From the NCBI RefSeq assembly GCF_002086125.1, contig NZ_MVHG01000020.1, positions 1 to 64,000 of the forward strand: DNA of 64,000 nt, written 5' to 3'. The stretch comes from Mycobacterium arosiense ATCC BAA-1401 = DSM 45069 (GTDB lineage Bacteria > Actinomycetota > Actinomycetes > Mycobacteriales > Mycobacteriaceae). The notes beneath the pieces are model-generated. The model did not search any database. It worked only from the letters and a program-made list of their open reading frames with translations, and was not told the origin of the DNA. The position numbers and the translations under genes are program-made. Below are positions 37,288-45,651 of the stretch, piece after piece. Every line of letters begins with the position of its first letter. Within the stretch, counting starts at the first letter, position 1.

Positions 37288-38238
37288 ATGCCTCGCAAGG
37301 TGGTCATCGCCGGCTTTCCCGGCGTGCAGGCGCTCGACGTGGTGGGCCCGTACGACGTGTTCACGGGCGCATCGATGTTGACCGGCGGCGGGTATGACGT
37401 CGCTTTTGCCTCGGTCGGCGGCCAGCCGATAGCGACGGCGACCGGGCTCGCCTTCATGACGACGCCGCTACCGGACCCGGCCGACCCGATCGACACGGTC
37501 GTGCTGCCCGGTGGCGCCGGCGTGAACGCGGCACGGTCCGATGCCGAACTGGTCGCCTGGATCAAGGCGGTCTCCGGTCGGGCCCGCCGCATGGTGACGG
37601 TGTGCACCGGCGCGTTTCTCGCGGCCCAGGCGGGGCTGCTGGACGGGCAACGGGTAACCACCCACTGGGCCTTCGCCGAGCGGTTAGCGGCCGAATTCCC
37701 CGCCATCGAGGTCAACGCCGACCCGATTTTCGTGCGGAGTTCGGAGACCGTGTGGACCGCAGCGGGCGTCGCCGCGGGCATCGATCTCGCGCTGGCGCTG
37801 ATCGAGGACGACCACGGCACCGAGATCGCGCAGACGGTCGCCCGCTGGCTCGTGCTGTATCTGCGCCGTCCGGGCGGCCAGACCCAATTCGCGGCGCCGG
37901 TGTGGATGCCGAGGGCCAGACGCGATTCGATCCGCGAGGTGCAAGAGGCAATCGAGGCCGAACCGGGCCGTCCGCACAGCATCGATGATCTGGCCCGCCG
38001 CGCCGCGATGAGCCCGCGCCACTTCACCCGGGTGTTCACCGCCGAAATCGGTGAGGCGCCCGGCCAATACGTCGAACGCATCCGCACCGAAGCCGCGCGC
38101 CGGCAGCTGGCGGAGACCGACGACACCGTCGTCGCCATCGCCGCCCGATGCGGATTCGGCACCGCGGAAACCATGCGGCGCAATTTCCTTCGCCGCGTAG
38201 GTATTTCGCCCGATCAATACCGCAAGGCTTTCGCCTGA
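37288..38238 (+). CDS. GlxA-family regulator (DJ-1/PfpI domain plus AraC HTH)
   Basis: 316 aa from the ATG at 37288; a GTG at 37270 is also possible. Residues about 1-190 are a DJ-1/PfpI domain with the elbow cysteine in VTVCTGAFLAAQAG. Residues about 215-316 hold two AraC helix-turn-helices (IDDLARRAAMSPRHFTRVF and VVAIAARCGFGTAETMRRNF). It probably senses a small molecule through the DJ-1 domain and controls itself, tpx or the DJ-1 gene 20 bp downstream. In order and type it parallels M. tuberculosis Rv1931c. Confidence 0.9.
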   Translation: MPRKVVIAGFPGVQALDVVGPYDVFTGASMLTGGGYDVAFASVGGQPIATATGLAFMTTPLPDPADPIDTVVLPGGAGVNAARSDAELVAWIKAVSGRARRMVTVCTGAFLAAQAGLLDGQRVTTHWAFAERLAAEFPAIEVNADPIFVRSSETVWTAAGVAAGIDLALALIEDDHGTEIAQTVARWLVLYLRRPGGQTQFAAPVWMPRARRDSIREVQEAIEAEPGRPHSIDDLARRAAMSPRHFTRVFTAEIGEAPGQYVERIRTEAARRQLAETDDTVVAIAARCGFGTAETMRRNFLRRVGISPDQYRKAFA

Positions 38239-38257
38239 CACCGAAAGGACGACATCG

Positions 38258-39004
38258 ATGACCCAAATCGCGATCGTGGCCTACCCCGGGTTCACTGCGC
38301 TCGACATGATCGGGCCGTACGAGGTGCTGCGCAACCTGCCGGGCGCCGAGGTGCGCTTCGTGTGGCACGAGGCCGGACCGATCACCGCGGACTCCGGGGT
38401 GCTGGTCATCGGCGCCACCCACTCCCTGGCCGAAACACCCTGCCCCGACGTCACTCTCGTGCCCGGCGGTCCGTCCACTCCGGTTCATGCCCGCGACGAC
38501 GCGTTGCTCGATTGGCTGCGCCGGGCCCACGGCAGCGCGAGCTGGACGACGTCGGTGTGCTCGGGGTCGGTGATCTTGGCGGCCGCGGGGCTGCTCGACG
38601 GCCGGCGGGCGACGTCACATTGGCTGACGATCCCCGCGCTCAGGGCCTTCGGCGCGGTCCCGGTGACCGACGAACGCATCGTGCATTCCGACAACATCGT
38701 CACCAGTGCCGGCGTGTCCGCCGGGCTCGACCTCGCGTTGTGGCTGGCCGGACAGATCGCCGGCGAATCCCGCGCCAAGGCAATCCAGCTCGCGCTCGAA
38801 TACGACCCGCAGCCCCCATTCGATTCGGGCCACATGTCGAAGGCCTCGGCGACGATTAAGGCCGCCGCGACGGCGCTGTTGTCCCGCGACAGCGTGAAGC
38901 CCGCCAACGTGAAGGCCACGACCCTGCTTGCCTGGGATCAGGCGTTGGGCAAGGTCCGGTCGCGGCGGCGCAGGCGGCCGCGGAGCGTGCAATTCACGAC
39001 GTGA
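38258..39004 (+). CDS. DJ-1/PfpI-family protein (isonitrile hydratase-like)
   Basis: 248 aa, ATG preceded by GAAAGGA. It has a single DJ-1 domain with LDMIGPYEVLRNLPGAEV, VPGGPSTP and the nucleophile elbow TTSVCSGSVILAAAG. The tail from about residue 195 is basic (SRRRRRRPRSVQF). Isonitrile hydratases of Pseudomonas are the best-known enzymes with this form, but sequence alone does not fix the reaction. It follows the GlxA-like gene by 20 bp, matching the Rv1931c-Rv1930c pair in M. tuberculosis. Confidence 0.86.
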   Translation: MTQIAIVAYPGFTALDMIGPYEVLRNLPGAEVRFVWHEAGPITADSGVLVIGATHSLAETPCPDVTLVPGGPSTPVHARDDALLDWLRRAHGSASWTTSVCSGSVILAAAGLLDGRRATSHWLTIPALRAFGAVPVTDERIVHSDNIVTSAGVSAGLDLALWLAGQIAGESRAKAIQLALEYDPQPPFDSGHMSKASATIKAAATALLSRDSVKPANVKATTLLAWDQALGKVRSRRRRRPRSVQFTT

Positions 39005-39055
39005 CACGCCGTCGCACCGTCGCAGAGTGCACGCCGGGCGGTCAGGGCGGCGCCG

Positions 39056-39532
39056 CTACGGCTGGGGCTGCAGGATCTCGGTGGTGGCGAGCTGTCCGCC
39101 GGCCCGCATCCACGCCGCAACCACGCCGGGAGCGTCCCGGTCCGGGTTGTAGATGTCTTCCTCGCTGGAGAACAGCCCGTCGCCGGCGTAGACCAGGCGG
39201 GTCCAGTTGGGAAACCAGAACGGTTCACCGTTCGGATCGGTCGGGTGGTCGAGCAGGTTCTTGATCATGACGACGACGGCGTCGTTGTCCTCGTCGTGAG
39301 CGATCCAGTCACTGGGAAATCGCATGTGCGGGAACGGCGCCATCACCGCGACGATCCAGTCGCGGACCGCCTCGCGTCCGTGGAAGACGCCGTAGTGATG
39401 CTCGGTGTAGACAACGTCTTCGGTGAAGAGGTCCGCGAACGGTCGCCAGTCTCCGGAAGCGCTGCACCCTTCGACGACCTTGGTGTAGTTCGCGACGGCT
39501 TCATCGATTTCTGCCCTGGTGAATTTGCCCAT
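39056..39532 (-). CDS. SnoaL/NTF2-like protein
   Basis: 158 aa from the ATG at 39532. It has the cone-shaped NTF2 pattern: an N-terminal helix (TRAEIDEAVANYTKVVEGC), then WRPFADLFTEDVVYTEHHYG, the strand pair around FHGREAVRDWIV, and W-rich strands GEPFWFPNWTRLVYAG ending YNPDRDAPGVVAAW. Such proteins include ketosteroid isomerase, limonene-epoxide hydrolase and polyketide cyclases. No specific catalytic pair can be assigned. It is divergent from the SDR gene across 58 bp holding a KstR-like box. Confidence 0.82.
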   Translation of the reverse strand: MGKFTRAEIDEAVANYTKVVEGCSASGDWRPFADLFTEDVVYTEHHYGVFHGREAVRDWIVAVMAPFPHMRFPSDWIAHDEDNDAVVVMIKNLLDHPTDPNGEPFWFPNWTRLVYAGDGLFSSEEDIYNPDRDAPGVVAAWMRAGGQLATTEILQPQP

Positions 39533-39543
39533 AGCGGACACAC

Positions 39544-39557
39544 TAGAACGTGTTTCG
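39544..39557. promoter_or_regulatory. KstR-like operator
   Basis: TAGAACGTGTTTCG matches the published KstR consensus TNNAACNNGTTNNA at all but the last fixed position. It lies between the divergent SnoaL-like and SDR genes, 12 and 33 bp from their starts. This is the expected place for a cholesterol-regulon repressor site. Confidence 0.5.
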
Positions 39558-39590
39558 GTTTCGGGTCGCTCGTACGTATGGGGAGTTCGA

Positions 39591-40370
39591 ATGAACGTGT
39601 TGGACTTGTTCAGCCTGCGCGGCAAGCGGGCGTTGGTGACCGGGGCGTCCAGCGGCATCGGCAGGAAAGTCGCGCAGGCCTACCTGCAAGCCGGCGCCCA
39701 CGTGGCGATCGCGGCGCGAAACCTCGACGGCTTGCACCACGTCGCCGCGAAGCTTGCGGCGGACGGCGGTGATTCTCAAGGCGAGATCGTGCCGATCCGA
39801 TGCGACGTGACCCAGCCCGACCAGGTGAACAGCATGATCGACCGGGTGACCGCGGAGCTGGGCGGCATCGACATCGCGGTCTGCAACGCCGGCATCATCG
39901 CGGTCGTCCCGATGCTGGACATGTCGCCGGAGGACTTCCAGCGGATCCAGGACACCAACGTAACCGGAGTCTTCCTGACCGCGCAGGCGGCGGCTCGGGC
40001 GATGGTCACCCAGGGGCGCGGCGGCGTCATCATCAACACCGCGTCCATGTCGGGCAGCATCATCAACGTTCCGCAACAGGTCGGCCACTACTGCGCCGCC
40101 AAGTCGGCCGTCATCCAGTTGACCAAGGCCATGGCGGTCGAGTTCGCACCCCACAACATTCGGGTCAACAGCGTCAGCCCGGGCTACATCCTCACCGAGC
40201 TCGTCGAGCCGTTGACGGAGTATCACCGCCATTGGGAGCCGAAAATACCGCTCGGCCGCATCGGGCGCCCCGAGGAACTCGCCGGCCTCTACGTGTATCT
40301 GGCCAGCGAGGCGTCCAGCTACATGACGGGTTCGGACGTCGTGATCGACGGCGGATACACCTGCCCCTAG
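39591..40370 (+). CDS. Short-chain dehydrogenase/reductase
   Basis: 259 aa from the ATG at 39591 with GGGGAG upstream. It has classical SDR motifs: VTGASSGIG, AVCNAGI, Ser in NTASMSGSI, YCAAK and PGYILTEL, with DGGYTC at the end. The Arg in AIAARNLDGL suggests NADP(H). It corresponds by type and place to M. tuberculosis Rv1928c. If the adjacent KstR-like box is real, a sterol-derived or related lipid alcohol is the likely substrate. Confidence 0.9.
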   Translation: MNVLDLFSLRGKRALVTGASSGIGRKVAQAYLQAGAHVAIAARNLDGLHHVAAKLAADGGDSQGEIVPIRCDVTQPDQVNSMIDRVTAELGGIDIAVCNAGIIAVVPMLDMSPEDFQRIQDTNVTGVFLTAQAAARAMVTQGRGGVIINTASMSGSIINVPQQVGHYCAAKSAVIQLTKAMAVEFAPHNIRVNSVSPGYILTELVEPLTEYHRHWEPKIPLGRIGRPEELAGLYVYLASEASSYMTGSDVVIDGGYTCP

Positions 40371-40377
40371 CGCGGCC

Positions 40378-41052
40378 CTATCGCTCCAGCTCGCCGGAGA
40401 TCCCGCGCTCCAGGTTCGTTTGCGTCGCCGACGGCAAGACCAGCAGGCCCTCGAGCTCGCTGCGGGCCACATCATAGGCGCGTTGACGTTCCCGGGCGGC
40501 GGCCGCGGGGTCGGCCGCGACCCGAAACAGGCTCTGCGCCCGCGCAATTCGCTGCTGATCCGCCCGGGAGAAGTCGTTGCGGCGCCGGCGGATCGCCTCT
40601 GCCTCGGCGGCGTTGAACGCCGTGACGTAGTCCTCGACCGCGGCCATGTACTGTTCGGCGCCGTCGCGGTCGTCGAGCAGGTCCTCGGCCTTTACCGGGC
40701 GCAGGAAGTCGGCGCGCAGCTTGGCCTTATGGAACGCGATCGTGTTGGCCTCGCGCATGTCGGTCATCAGCGGGAAGTCCAGCAGCTTGGCGACATCGAG
40801 TTCGTACTCGAGCCAGCGGGCATCCGTGCGACCGTGCTCATCGAGCACGCGCCGGATCGCGCGCCACTGGGCGGCTTGATTTCTGCCCGAGCCCTCGGCG
40901 GGCGCGCCGGGCAACGGTTCCCGGTCGAACTCCCGCGACCGCTCGTCGGCGCGCCGTCGGTAGGTGCCGAACGCGCGTACGGCGGCGACGATCGCGCCCG
41001 TCAGCGGCAGGATGACGATCAACAGCTCCGCCAACCGGAATATCAGACCCAC
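40378..41052 (-). CDS. Membrane-anchored helical protein, function unknown
   Basis: 224 aa. A single N-terminal transmembrane helix (LIFRLAELLIVILPLTGAIVA, shown as 21 residues split here: LIFRLAELLIVIL and PLTGAIVA) is followed by a charged cytoplasmic helical domain rich in Arg and Glu. That domain includes FHKAKLRADFLRPVKAEDLL and a long amphipathic segment AEAEAIRRRRNDFSRADQQ. No enzymatic motif is present. It converges on the SDR gene with a 7-bp gap. Its order beside the FAAL gene recalls M. tuberculosis Rv1927 beside fadD31, but that match is by position only. Confidence 0.72.
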   Translation of the reverse strand: MGLIFRLAELLIVILPLTGAIVAAVRAFGTYRRRADERSREFDREPLPGAPAEGSGRNQAAQWRAIRRVLDEHGRTDARWLEYELDVAKLLDFPLMTDMREANTIAFHKAKLRADFLRPVKAEDLLDDRDGAEQYMAAVEDYVTAFNAAEAEAIRRRRNDFSRADQQRIARAQSLFRVAADPAAAARERQRAYDVARSELEGLLVLPSATQTNLERGISGELER

Positions 41053-41089
41053 ATGGCCAGGATGCCAGCAACCGCGCGTTGACTCCCGG

Positions 41090-42937
41090 TCAGCGCACGC
41101 CCAGGGTGCCGGCGAGATACTCCGCGCGACAGGCCCTGCGGGCCAGCTTGCCGCTGGTGGTTCGCGGGATGGCGCCGGCCGGCAGCAGACGCACGTCCGA
41201 CACGCTCAGGCCGTGCCGCTGCGCGATCGCCGTGCGGATCGCCTCGATCGCCGGTTGCGGATCCTGACGGCTGGTGCCCGCCGCGCGCTCGGCGACAACC
41301 ACCAGCCGGGCGGCATCCGGGTCATCGACGGCGGGAACGGAAAACGCCGTCGCGTAACCGCGGCGAACGATCTCGGACGCTTCAGCGACGGTGGCCTCGA
41401 TGTCCTGCGGGTAGTGGTTGAGGCCATCGATCGTCACCAGGTCCGCCACCCGGCCGGTCACGTACAACTCGCCGTCGAGATACACGCCCAAGTCCCCGGT
41501 GCGCAGCCAAAAGCCGTCCAGATCGGCGCCGTCGCCGTGGCTGCCCTCGGCGAGCCGCGAGTGCAGCTTGGCGGCGAAGGTCCGCCGCGTCTCGTCGGGC
41601 CTTCTGAAGTAGCCGCGGCCGACATTGAGGCCCTGCAACCAGATTTCGCCCACCTCGCCGTCCGGCAACTCCGATCCACTGGCGGGATCGACGATGACGG
41701 CCCACGCGCTGCGCGCGACCTGACCGCACGACACCTGCGCGACGGCGTGCGGATGATCGGCCTCGACGCGCACCGCCAATCCGGCGCCCAGCCGTTCCGA
41801 GTCGAGGTAAACCGCCGTCGGCGCGGCGGCTGGCGCGATGGTCGCGACGAACAACGTGCCCTCGGCGATGCCGTAGGAGGGTTTGAACGCGGTGGGCGAC
41901 AACCCGTAGGACGCGAACGCCTTGCTGAAGGTCTTGATGGCGTCGATGCTGACCGGTTCGGAGCCGATGATCATCACCACGTTGCGCAGATCGATCTCCG
42001 CGTCGGGTCCGGGCAGTCCGCGCTGCGCCGCCCACTCGTAGGCGAAGTTCGGTGCGGCGGTGACGACGTTGCCCTGCCGGGACCCGTCAGACAGCGCCTG
42101 TATCCAGCGCTGCGGGCGGCGGACGAACGCGGTCGGAGACATCAGCGTGGAGTGGCCGCCATAGACGGCCGGGAAGCCGATCATCGACAAACCCATGTCG
42201 TGGTAGAGCGGTAACCAGCTGACGCCGTGGGTGTTTCGGTCCAGCAGGTCGATCGACAGGATCATCTGCACCAGGTTGGTGCCCACCGCGCGGTGGGTGA
42301 TTTCAACGCCGACGGGCGGCCGGGTTGCGCCCGATGTGTACTGCAGGTGCGAGACGTCGTCCATGCCCAGCTCGGTGGGCACGAACGACGCCCCGGACGA
42401 GTCGGGTATCTGGTCGATGGCGATCACCTGCGGCCGGCGCAGATGCGGATGGCCGGTCAAGAACGCCTCCACCGCCTCTTGGGCGGCCGTCGTCGTCAGT
42501 ACGACGGTGGGTTCCGAATCTCGCAGCGCCGTATCGAGGCGTTCAGCGTGCCCGGGCAGCTCCGGGGCGAACAACGGCACCGCGATGGTTCCGGCCTTCA
42601 CCGCCGCGTAGAACCCGGCGACGTAATCGATGCCCTGCGGCGCAAGAACGGCAACGCGCTCGGCGCGGCCCACGGCTTGTTGGATGCGGGCGCCGATGGC
42701 TTCCAGCCGCACACCGAACTGGGCCCACGTCACCTCGTCGGCTTCCCCATCCGCCGAGCGGCTGAAATCGAGATAGCGATACGCCACGGTGTCACCGACG
42801 TTCGCGATGTTGCGGTCGATGAGCGAAATCAGGGTGACCCCGCTCGGCAGCACCACACGGCCCGCGGCGTCCAGGCAGTCTTCGATGCGAAGTAGGCCAC
42901 CGGCAGCCGGGCCGTCGCGCCGGGAACCGCGATCCAT
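41090..42937 (-). CDS. Fatty-acyl-AMP ligase (FadD31-like)
   Basis: 615 aa. It is an ANL-superfamily adenylating enzyme of the long FAAL type. P-loop-like LQYTSGATRPPVGVEITH is near residue 200, followed by WLPLYHDMGLSMIGFPAVYG, YGIAEGTLFVATIAP and the hinge GDLGVYLDGELYVTGRVADL. The C-terminal catalytic Lys is in IPRTTSGKLARRA. FAALs make acyl-AMP for loading onto polyketide synthases or carrier proteins. No PKS is in the window. Length and neighbourhood (aceA on one side, tpx on the other) fit FadD31 of M. tuberculosis. It is divergent from the SRPBCC gene. Confidence 0.88.
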   Translation of the reverse strand: MDRGSRRDGPAAGGLLRIEDCLDAAGRVVLPSGVTLISLIDRNIANVGDTVAYRYLDFSRSADGEADEVTWAQFGVRLEAIGARIQQAVGRAERVAVLAPQGIDYVAGFYAAVKAGTIAVPLFAPELPGHAERLDTALRDSEPTVVLTTTAAQEAVEAFLTGHPHLRRPQVIAIDQIPDSSGASFVPTELGMDDVSHLQYTSGATRPPVGVEITHRAVGTNLVQMILSIDLLDRNTHGVSWLPLYHDMGLSMIGFPAVYGGHSTLMSPTAFVRRPQRWIQALSDGSRQGNVVTAAPNFAYEWAAQRGLPGPDAEIDLRNVVMIIGSEPVSIDAIKTFSKAFASYGLSPTAFKPSYGIAEGTLFVATIAPAAAPTAVYLDSERLGAGLAVRVEADHPHAVAQVSCGQVARSAWAVIVDPASGSELPDGEVGEIWLQGLNVGRGYFRRPDETRRTFAAKLHSRLAEGSHGDGADLDGFWLRTGDLGVYLDGELYVTGRVADLVTIDGLNHYPQDIEATVAEASEIVRRGYATAFSVPAVDDPDAARLVVVAERAAGTSRQDPQPAIEAIRTAIAQRHGLSVSDVRLLPAGAIPRTTSGKLARRACRAEYLAGTLGVR

Positions 42938-43148
42938 GACTGCAGTCTAGGCAAGCCGAGGCGTTGGTCCCCGCGCCGGTGAATCGGCAAACAGCAACAG
43001 CGGCGCGGGCATTCGCCGCCGCGGGCGGGCCACTCGGGCGCGGGGCGCACGGAGACGATCAACCCGATCCGCCCGCGGCGCGGGTCGGGCGGTAGCCTAC
43101 CGGCGAGCGGCGTCCAGGGCCGTCCCTTTGCTATCACGAGGAGTCGTT

Positions 43149-43616
43149 ATGCCGGGCCGCAAATATTCCTTCGAGGTCACCCGCACCAGCAGTGCGCCTG
43201 CCGCGACGGTGTTCCGGTTGGTTGCCGACGGCGCCAACTGGTCGCGATGGGCCAAGCCGATCGTCGTGCACTCGAGTTGGGCGCGTCAGGGCGACCCAGC
43301 GCCCGGTGGCGTCGGGGCCGTTCGCAAGGTGGGCATGTGGCCCGTCTACGTGCAGGAGGAAACCGTCGCGTACGAGCCGGACCGCCGCCACGCCTACAAG
43401 CTCGTGGGCCCGCGCACCCCGGCCCGGGATTACGGCGGCGAGGTGGTCCTGACGCCGAATGCGGCGGGCGGGACCGACATTCGCTGGACCGGTTCGTTCA
43501 CCGAAGGCGTTCGCGGGACGGGTCCGCTGATGCGAGCCGCCATGGGTGGAGCGGTGCGGTTCTTCGCGGGCCGGCTGGTGAAAGCGGCCGAACGGGAATC
43601 GCGCGCCGGGCGCTGA
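43149..43616 (+). CDS. SRPBCC-family protein (Rv1919c-like)
   Basis: 155 aa from the ATG at 43149 with GAGGAG upstream. It is a START/Bet v1-like hydrophobic-pocket protein: TSSAPAATVFRLVADGANWSRW is the family opening (in parts), then VGMWPVYVQEETVAYEPDRR, GTDIRWTGSFTEGVRGTGPL and a long C-terminal helix. Members bind lipids or polyketides or act as cyclases. It closely resembles what I recall of M. tuberculosis Rv1919c, which lies in the same block. A 7-bp hairpin follows the stop. Confidence 0.83.
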   Translation: MPGRKYSFEVTRTSSAPAATVFRLVADGANWSRWAKPIVVHSSWARQGDPAPGGVGAVRKVGMWPVYVQEETVAYEPDRRHAYKLVGPRTPARDYGGEVVLTPNAAGGTDIRWTGSFTEGVRGTGPLMRAAMGGAVRFFAGRLVKAAERESRAGR

Positions 43617-43636
43617 CCTGCCCGCATGACGCATGA

Positions 43637-43655
43637 CGGCCGCACTAAGCGGCCG
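43637..43655. terminator. GC hairpin after the SRPBCC gene
   Basis: CGGCCGC-ACTAA-GCGGCCG is a perfect 7-bp stem with a 5-nt loop, 20 bp past the SRPBCC stop and between two converging genes. There is no T-tract. Confidence 0.5.
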
Positions 43656-43787
43656 CCACGCTTGCATTCACGAATTACGGGTCGTTGAACTGGTTTTCGT
43701 ACATTTGCTGTTGCTGGCAGATGGGCTCGATCGCCGTCGTCGTCGCCCGCGAAACCGCCTCCACATGAAGCCGCTCGCCACGAGTCG

Positions 43788-44951
43788 CTATTTCGCCTCG
43801 ACCTCGTCCTGATACTTCTTGGTCATGTGTGCGACGGCGTCCAACTGCGACTGCGCCAGGTTCTCGCGGGCCTGGCCGGCGCGCGCGGCGGCGTCCAGCG
43901 TCGGCTGCGCCTGGCCCTGGAAGTGCGGCATCACCTCGGCGGCGAACAACTCGGCGGACCGTCGGGTGGCGGCGGGGTTGGCCCATTCGTGACCCATCTG
44001 CAGCATGCAGCCGAACCCGCCGGACTGGTCCCAGAGCCGCTGCACTTGTTCGCGCGCCCGCTCGGGCGTGCCGATCACGCCCGCACCGTTGTCGTTGATG
44101 ACGTCGATCATTTCGTCGAGCTGCTCACCCGGCATCGTCATTTGCGGGAACGCGGCCACCTTCTGGAAATACCGGAACCACGGCTCGATGCCGAACTTGA
44201 CCTCTTCGCGGGCCTGCTTCTCGGTCTCGGCGAGGTGGAACAAACCGACCAGGCTCCAGTTCTTGCGGTCGACCTGCGTGCCAAAGGCCGCGGCGCGCTC
44301 CTCGACGATGCCCCAGTGGTAGGACAGCGCGTTGAAACCCTCGACGGTCAGCGTCGCCCCGATGGACAGCAGGCCGATGCCGTGCTTACCCGCCAACCGC
44401 GCGCCCGTCGGTGAGGCGACCGCGGCGACGGACAGCGGGATCCCGCCGTCGGAGTAGGGGGCAAGCTGCAGCTTGGCATCGACGAGCTGATGGGTGGCGG
44501 TCTTGGCGCTGACCGTCTCGCCCGCCAGCAGCCGCGCGACGATGTCGAGATTGGTTTCCAGCAGCTCGCGGGTGTCGGTCGGGGTGAGCCCGATCATGGA
44601 CGAGTCGCTGGGCAGTGAACCCGGCCCCACGCCGCCGATGATGCGGCCGTGCGTGAGGTGATCCAGCAGCATCAACCGGTCGGCGACCCACAGCGGGTTG
44701 TGGTACGACAGCGAGATGACGCCCGTGCCGAAGCGGATCCGCTTGGCGCGTTCGGCGGCGGCGGCGATGAAAATCTCTGGGGCACTGATGATCTCGCTAC
44801 CTGCCGAGTGGTGTTCGCCCAACCAGACTTCGTCGAAGCCCAAGGCGTCGAGGTGCTCAACGAAGGCGAGATCGCGTTGCAGGGCCAGCGTCGGATTGGT
44901 GCCCGCGCGGTGGAACGGGGCGATGAAGTATCCGAATCGCAGCTTCGCCAT
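43788..44951 (-). CDS. LLM-class flavin-dependent oxidoreductase
   Basis: 387 aa; third member of the FIAPxH paralogue set (with 16695 and 22585). It shares FGYFIAPFHRAGTNPTLAL, DEVWLGEHHSAGSEI, TGVISLSYHNPLWVADR and LTHGRIIGGVGPGSLPSDSSM (in parts). The C-terminal region ends in a charged helix (MTKKYQDEVEAK). Unlike the other two it lies outside the 17-27 kb island and has no GTCAACGTTCACGTTGAC-like site before its start at 44951. Its cofactor is probably FMN and its substrate unknown. Confidence 0.87.
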   Translation of the reverse strand: MAKLRFGYFIAPFHRAGTNPTLALQRDLAFVEHLDALGFDEVWLGEHHSAGSEIISAPEIFIAAAAERAKRIRFGTGVISLSYHNPLWVADRLMLLDHLTHGRIIGGVGPGSLPSDSSMIGLTPTDTRELLETNLDIVARLLAGETVSAKTATHQLVDAKLQLAPYSDGGIPLSVAAVASPTGARLAGKHGIGLLSIGATLTVEGFNALSYHWGIVEERAAAFGTQVDRKNWSLVGLFHLAETEKQAREEVKFGIEPWFRYFQKVAAFPQMTMPGEQLDEMIDVINDNGAGVIGTPERAREQVQRLWDQSGGFGCMLQMGHEWANPAATRRSAELFAAEVMPHFQGQAQPTLDAAARAGQARENLAQSQLDAVAHMTKKYQDEVEAK

Positions 44952-45112
44952 CGAAGTCCCCTTGCATCCGAGTTGGCCAGAACCATAACCCGGATTGTGG
45001 CTGCGACCCTAGCCCCAGACAGGGGTTCAGCCGATGGGGCCAGGTGATCCCGGCCCCACCGGCTAGGGGGCAAGTCTTGGTATTGCGCTTTGTGCGCTGG
45101 CTCAGCGAGCGA

Positions 45113-45505
45113 TCAGTAGCCGCCGCAGACGTTGCCGACGCAACCTCCGCCGCCGCCCGGACCGCCGCCGCCACCGCCGACGCCCGGAATGCTGCCGCCG
45201 CCCCCGCCGGGTCCGCCGCCACCGGTCGGGCCGCCGGGCACGCTGCCGCCGCCGCCATTAGGGCCACCGCCGCCGGTCGGGCCGCCGGGCACGCTGCCGC
45301 CACCCCCGCCGGGTCCGCCGCCACCGGTCGGGCCACCCGGCTCGCCACCGGGTATTGAGGAGGGCGCGACGCTGGACGACGGTGTCGTCGTCGGGGTCGT
45401 GGTGCTGCTTGGGCCGCCCTTATGACCGCCGCCGCAGGCGACCGATAACACGAGCATTGTCGCACCACCGAAGAGTGCGACCGCCGTCCTCGGTCCAGAT
45501 CTCAT
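45113..45505 (-). CDS. Glycine-rich lipoprotein with internal tandem repeats
   Basis: 130 aa from the ATG at 45505, with GGGGGA upstream; an earlier in-frame ATG at 45547 would place a hydrophilic stretch before the signal. The signal peptide ends at the lipobox LSVAC (Cys24), so it is a predicted lipoprotein. After a Thr/Ser-rich linker come three 17-residue units of the form GGPTGGGGPxGGGGSxP, then a Gly-rich tail with the cysteine pair CVGNVC near the end. Function is unknown; a surface-spacer role is guesswork. Confidence 0.75.
   Translation of the reverse strand: MRSGPRTAVALFGGATMLVLSVACGGGHKGGPSSTTTPTTTPSSSVAPSSIPGGEPGGPTGGGGPGGGGGSVPGGPTGGGGPNGGGGSVPGGPTGGGGPGGGGGSIPGVGGGGGGPGGGGGCVGNVCGGY
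45185..45337 (-). repeat. Three 51-bp in-frame tandem repeats
   Basis: Three consecutive 51-bp units encode GGPTGGGGPGGGGGSVP, GGPTGGGGPNGGGGSVP and GGPTGGGGPGGGGGSIP in the lipoprotein. They are nearly identical at DNA level and preserve frame, so copy number could vary between strains. Confidence 0.75.
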
Positions 45506-45651
45506 CAGATCCCCCAATCTCCACATGCGCCACTGCGCGCCGCCCACTTTTTCTTACCCCGGGGCCTCGCGGCGCAAACAGATTCCGATCGCGAAATCGC
45601 GCCCGTCAAAGATGGCCTGACACGCAGGCGTGATGGGCCGTCGGGTGCTGG

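Noticed and set aside
45132..45425. Gly/Pro-rich repeats as a CRISPR array, or a Pro-rich plus-strand protein
   Set aside because: The units abut without unique spacers and encode a continuous lipoprotein on the minus strand; the plus-strand Pro-rich frame is its shadow.
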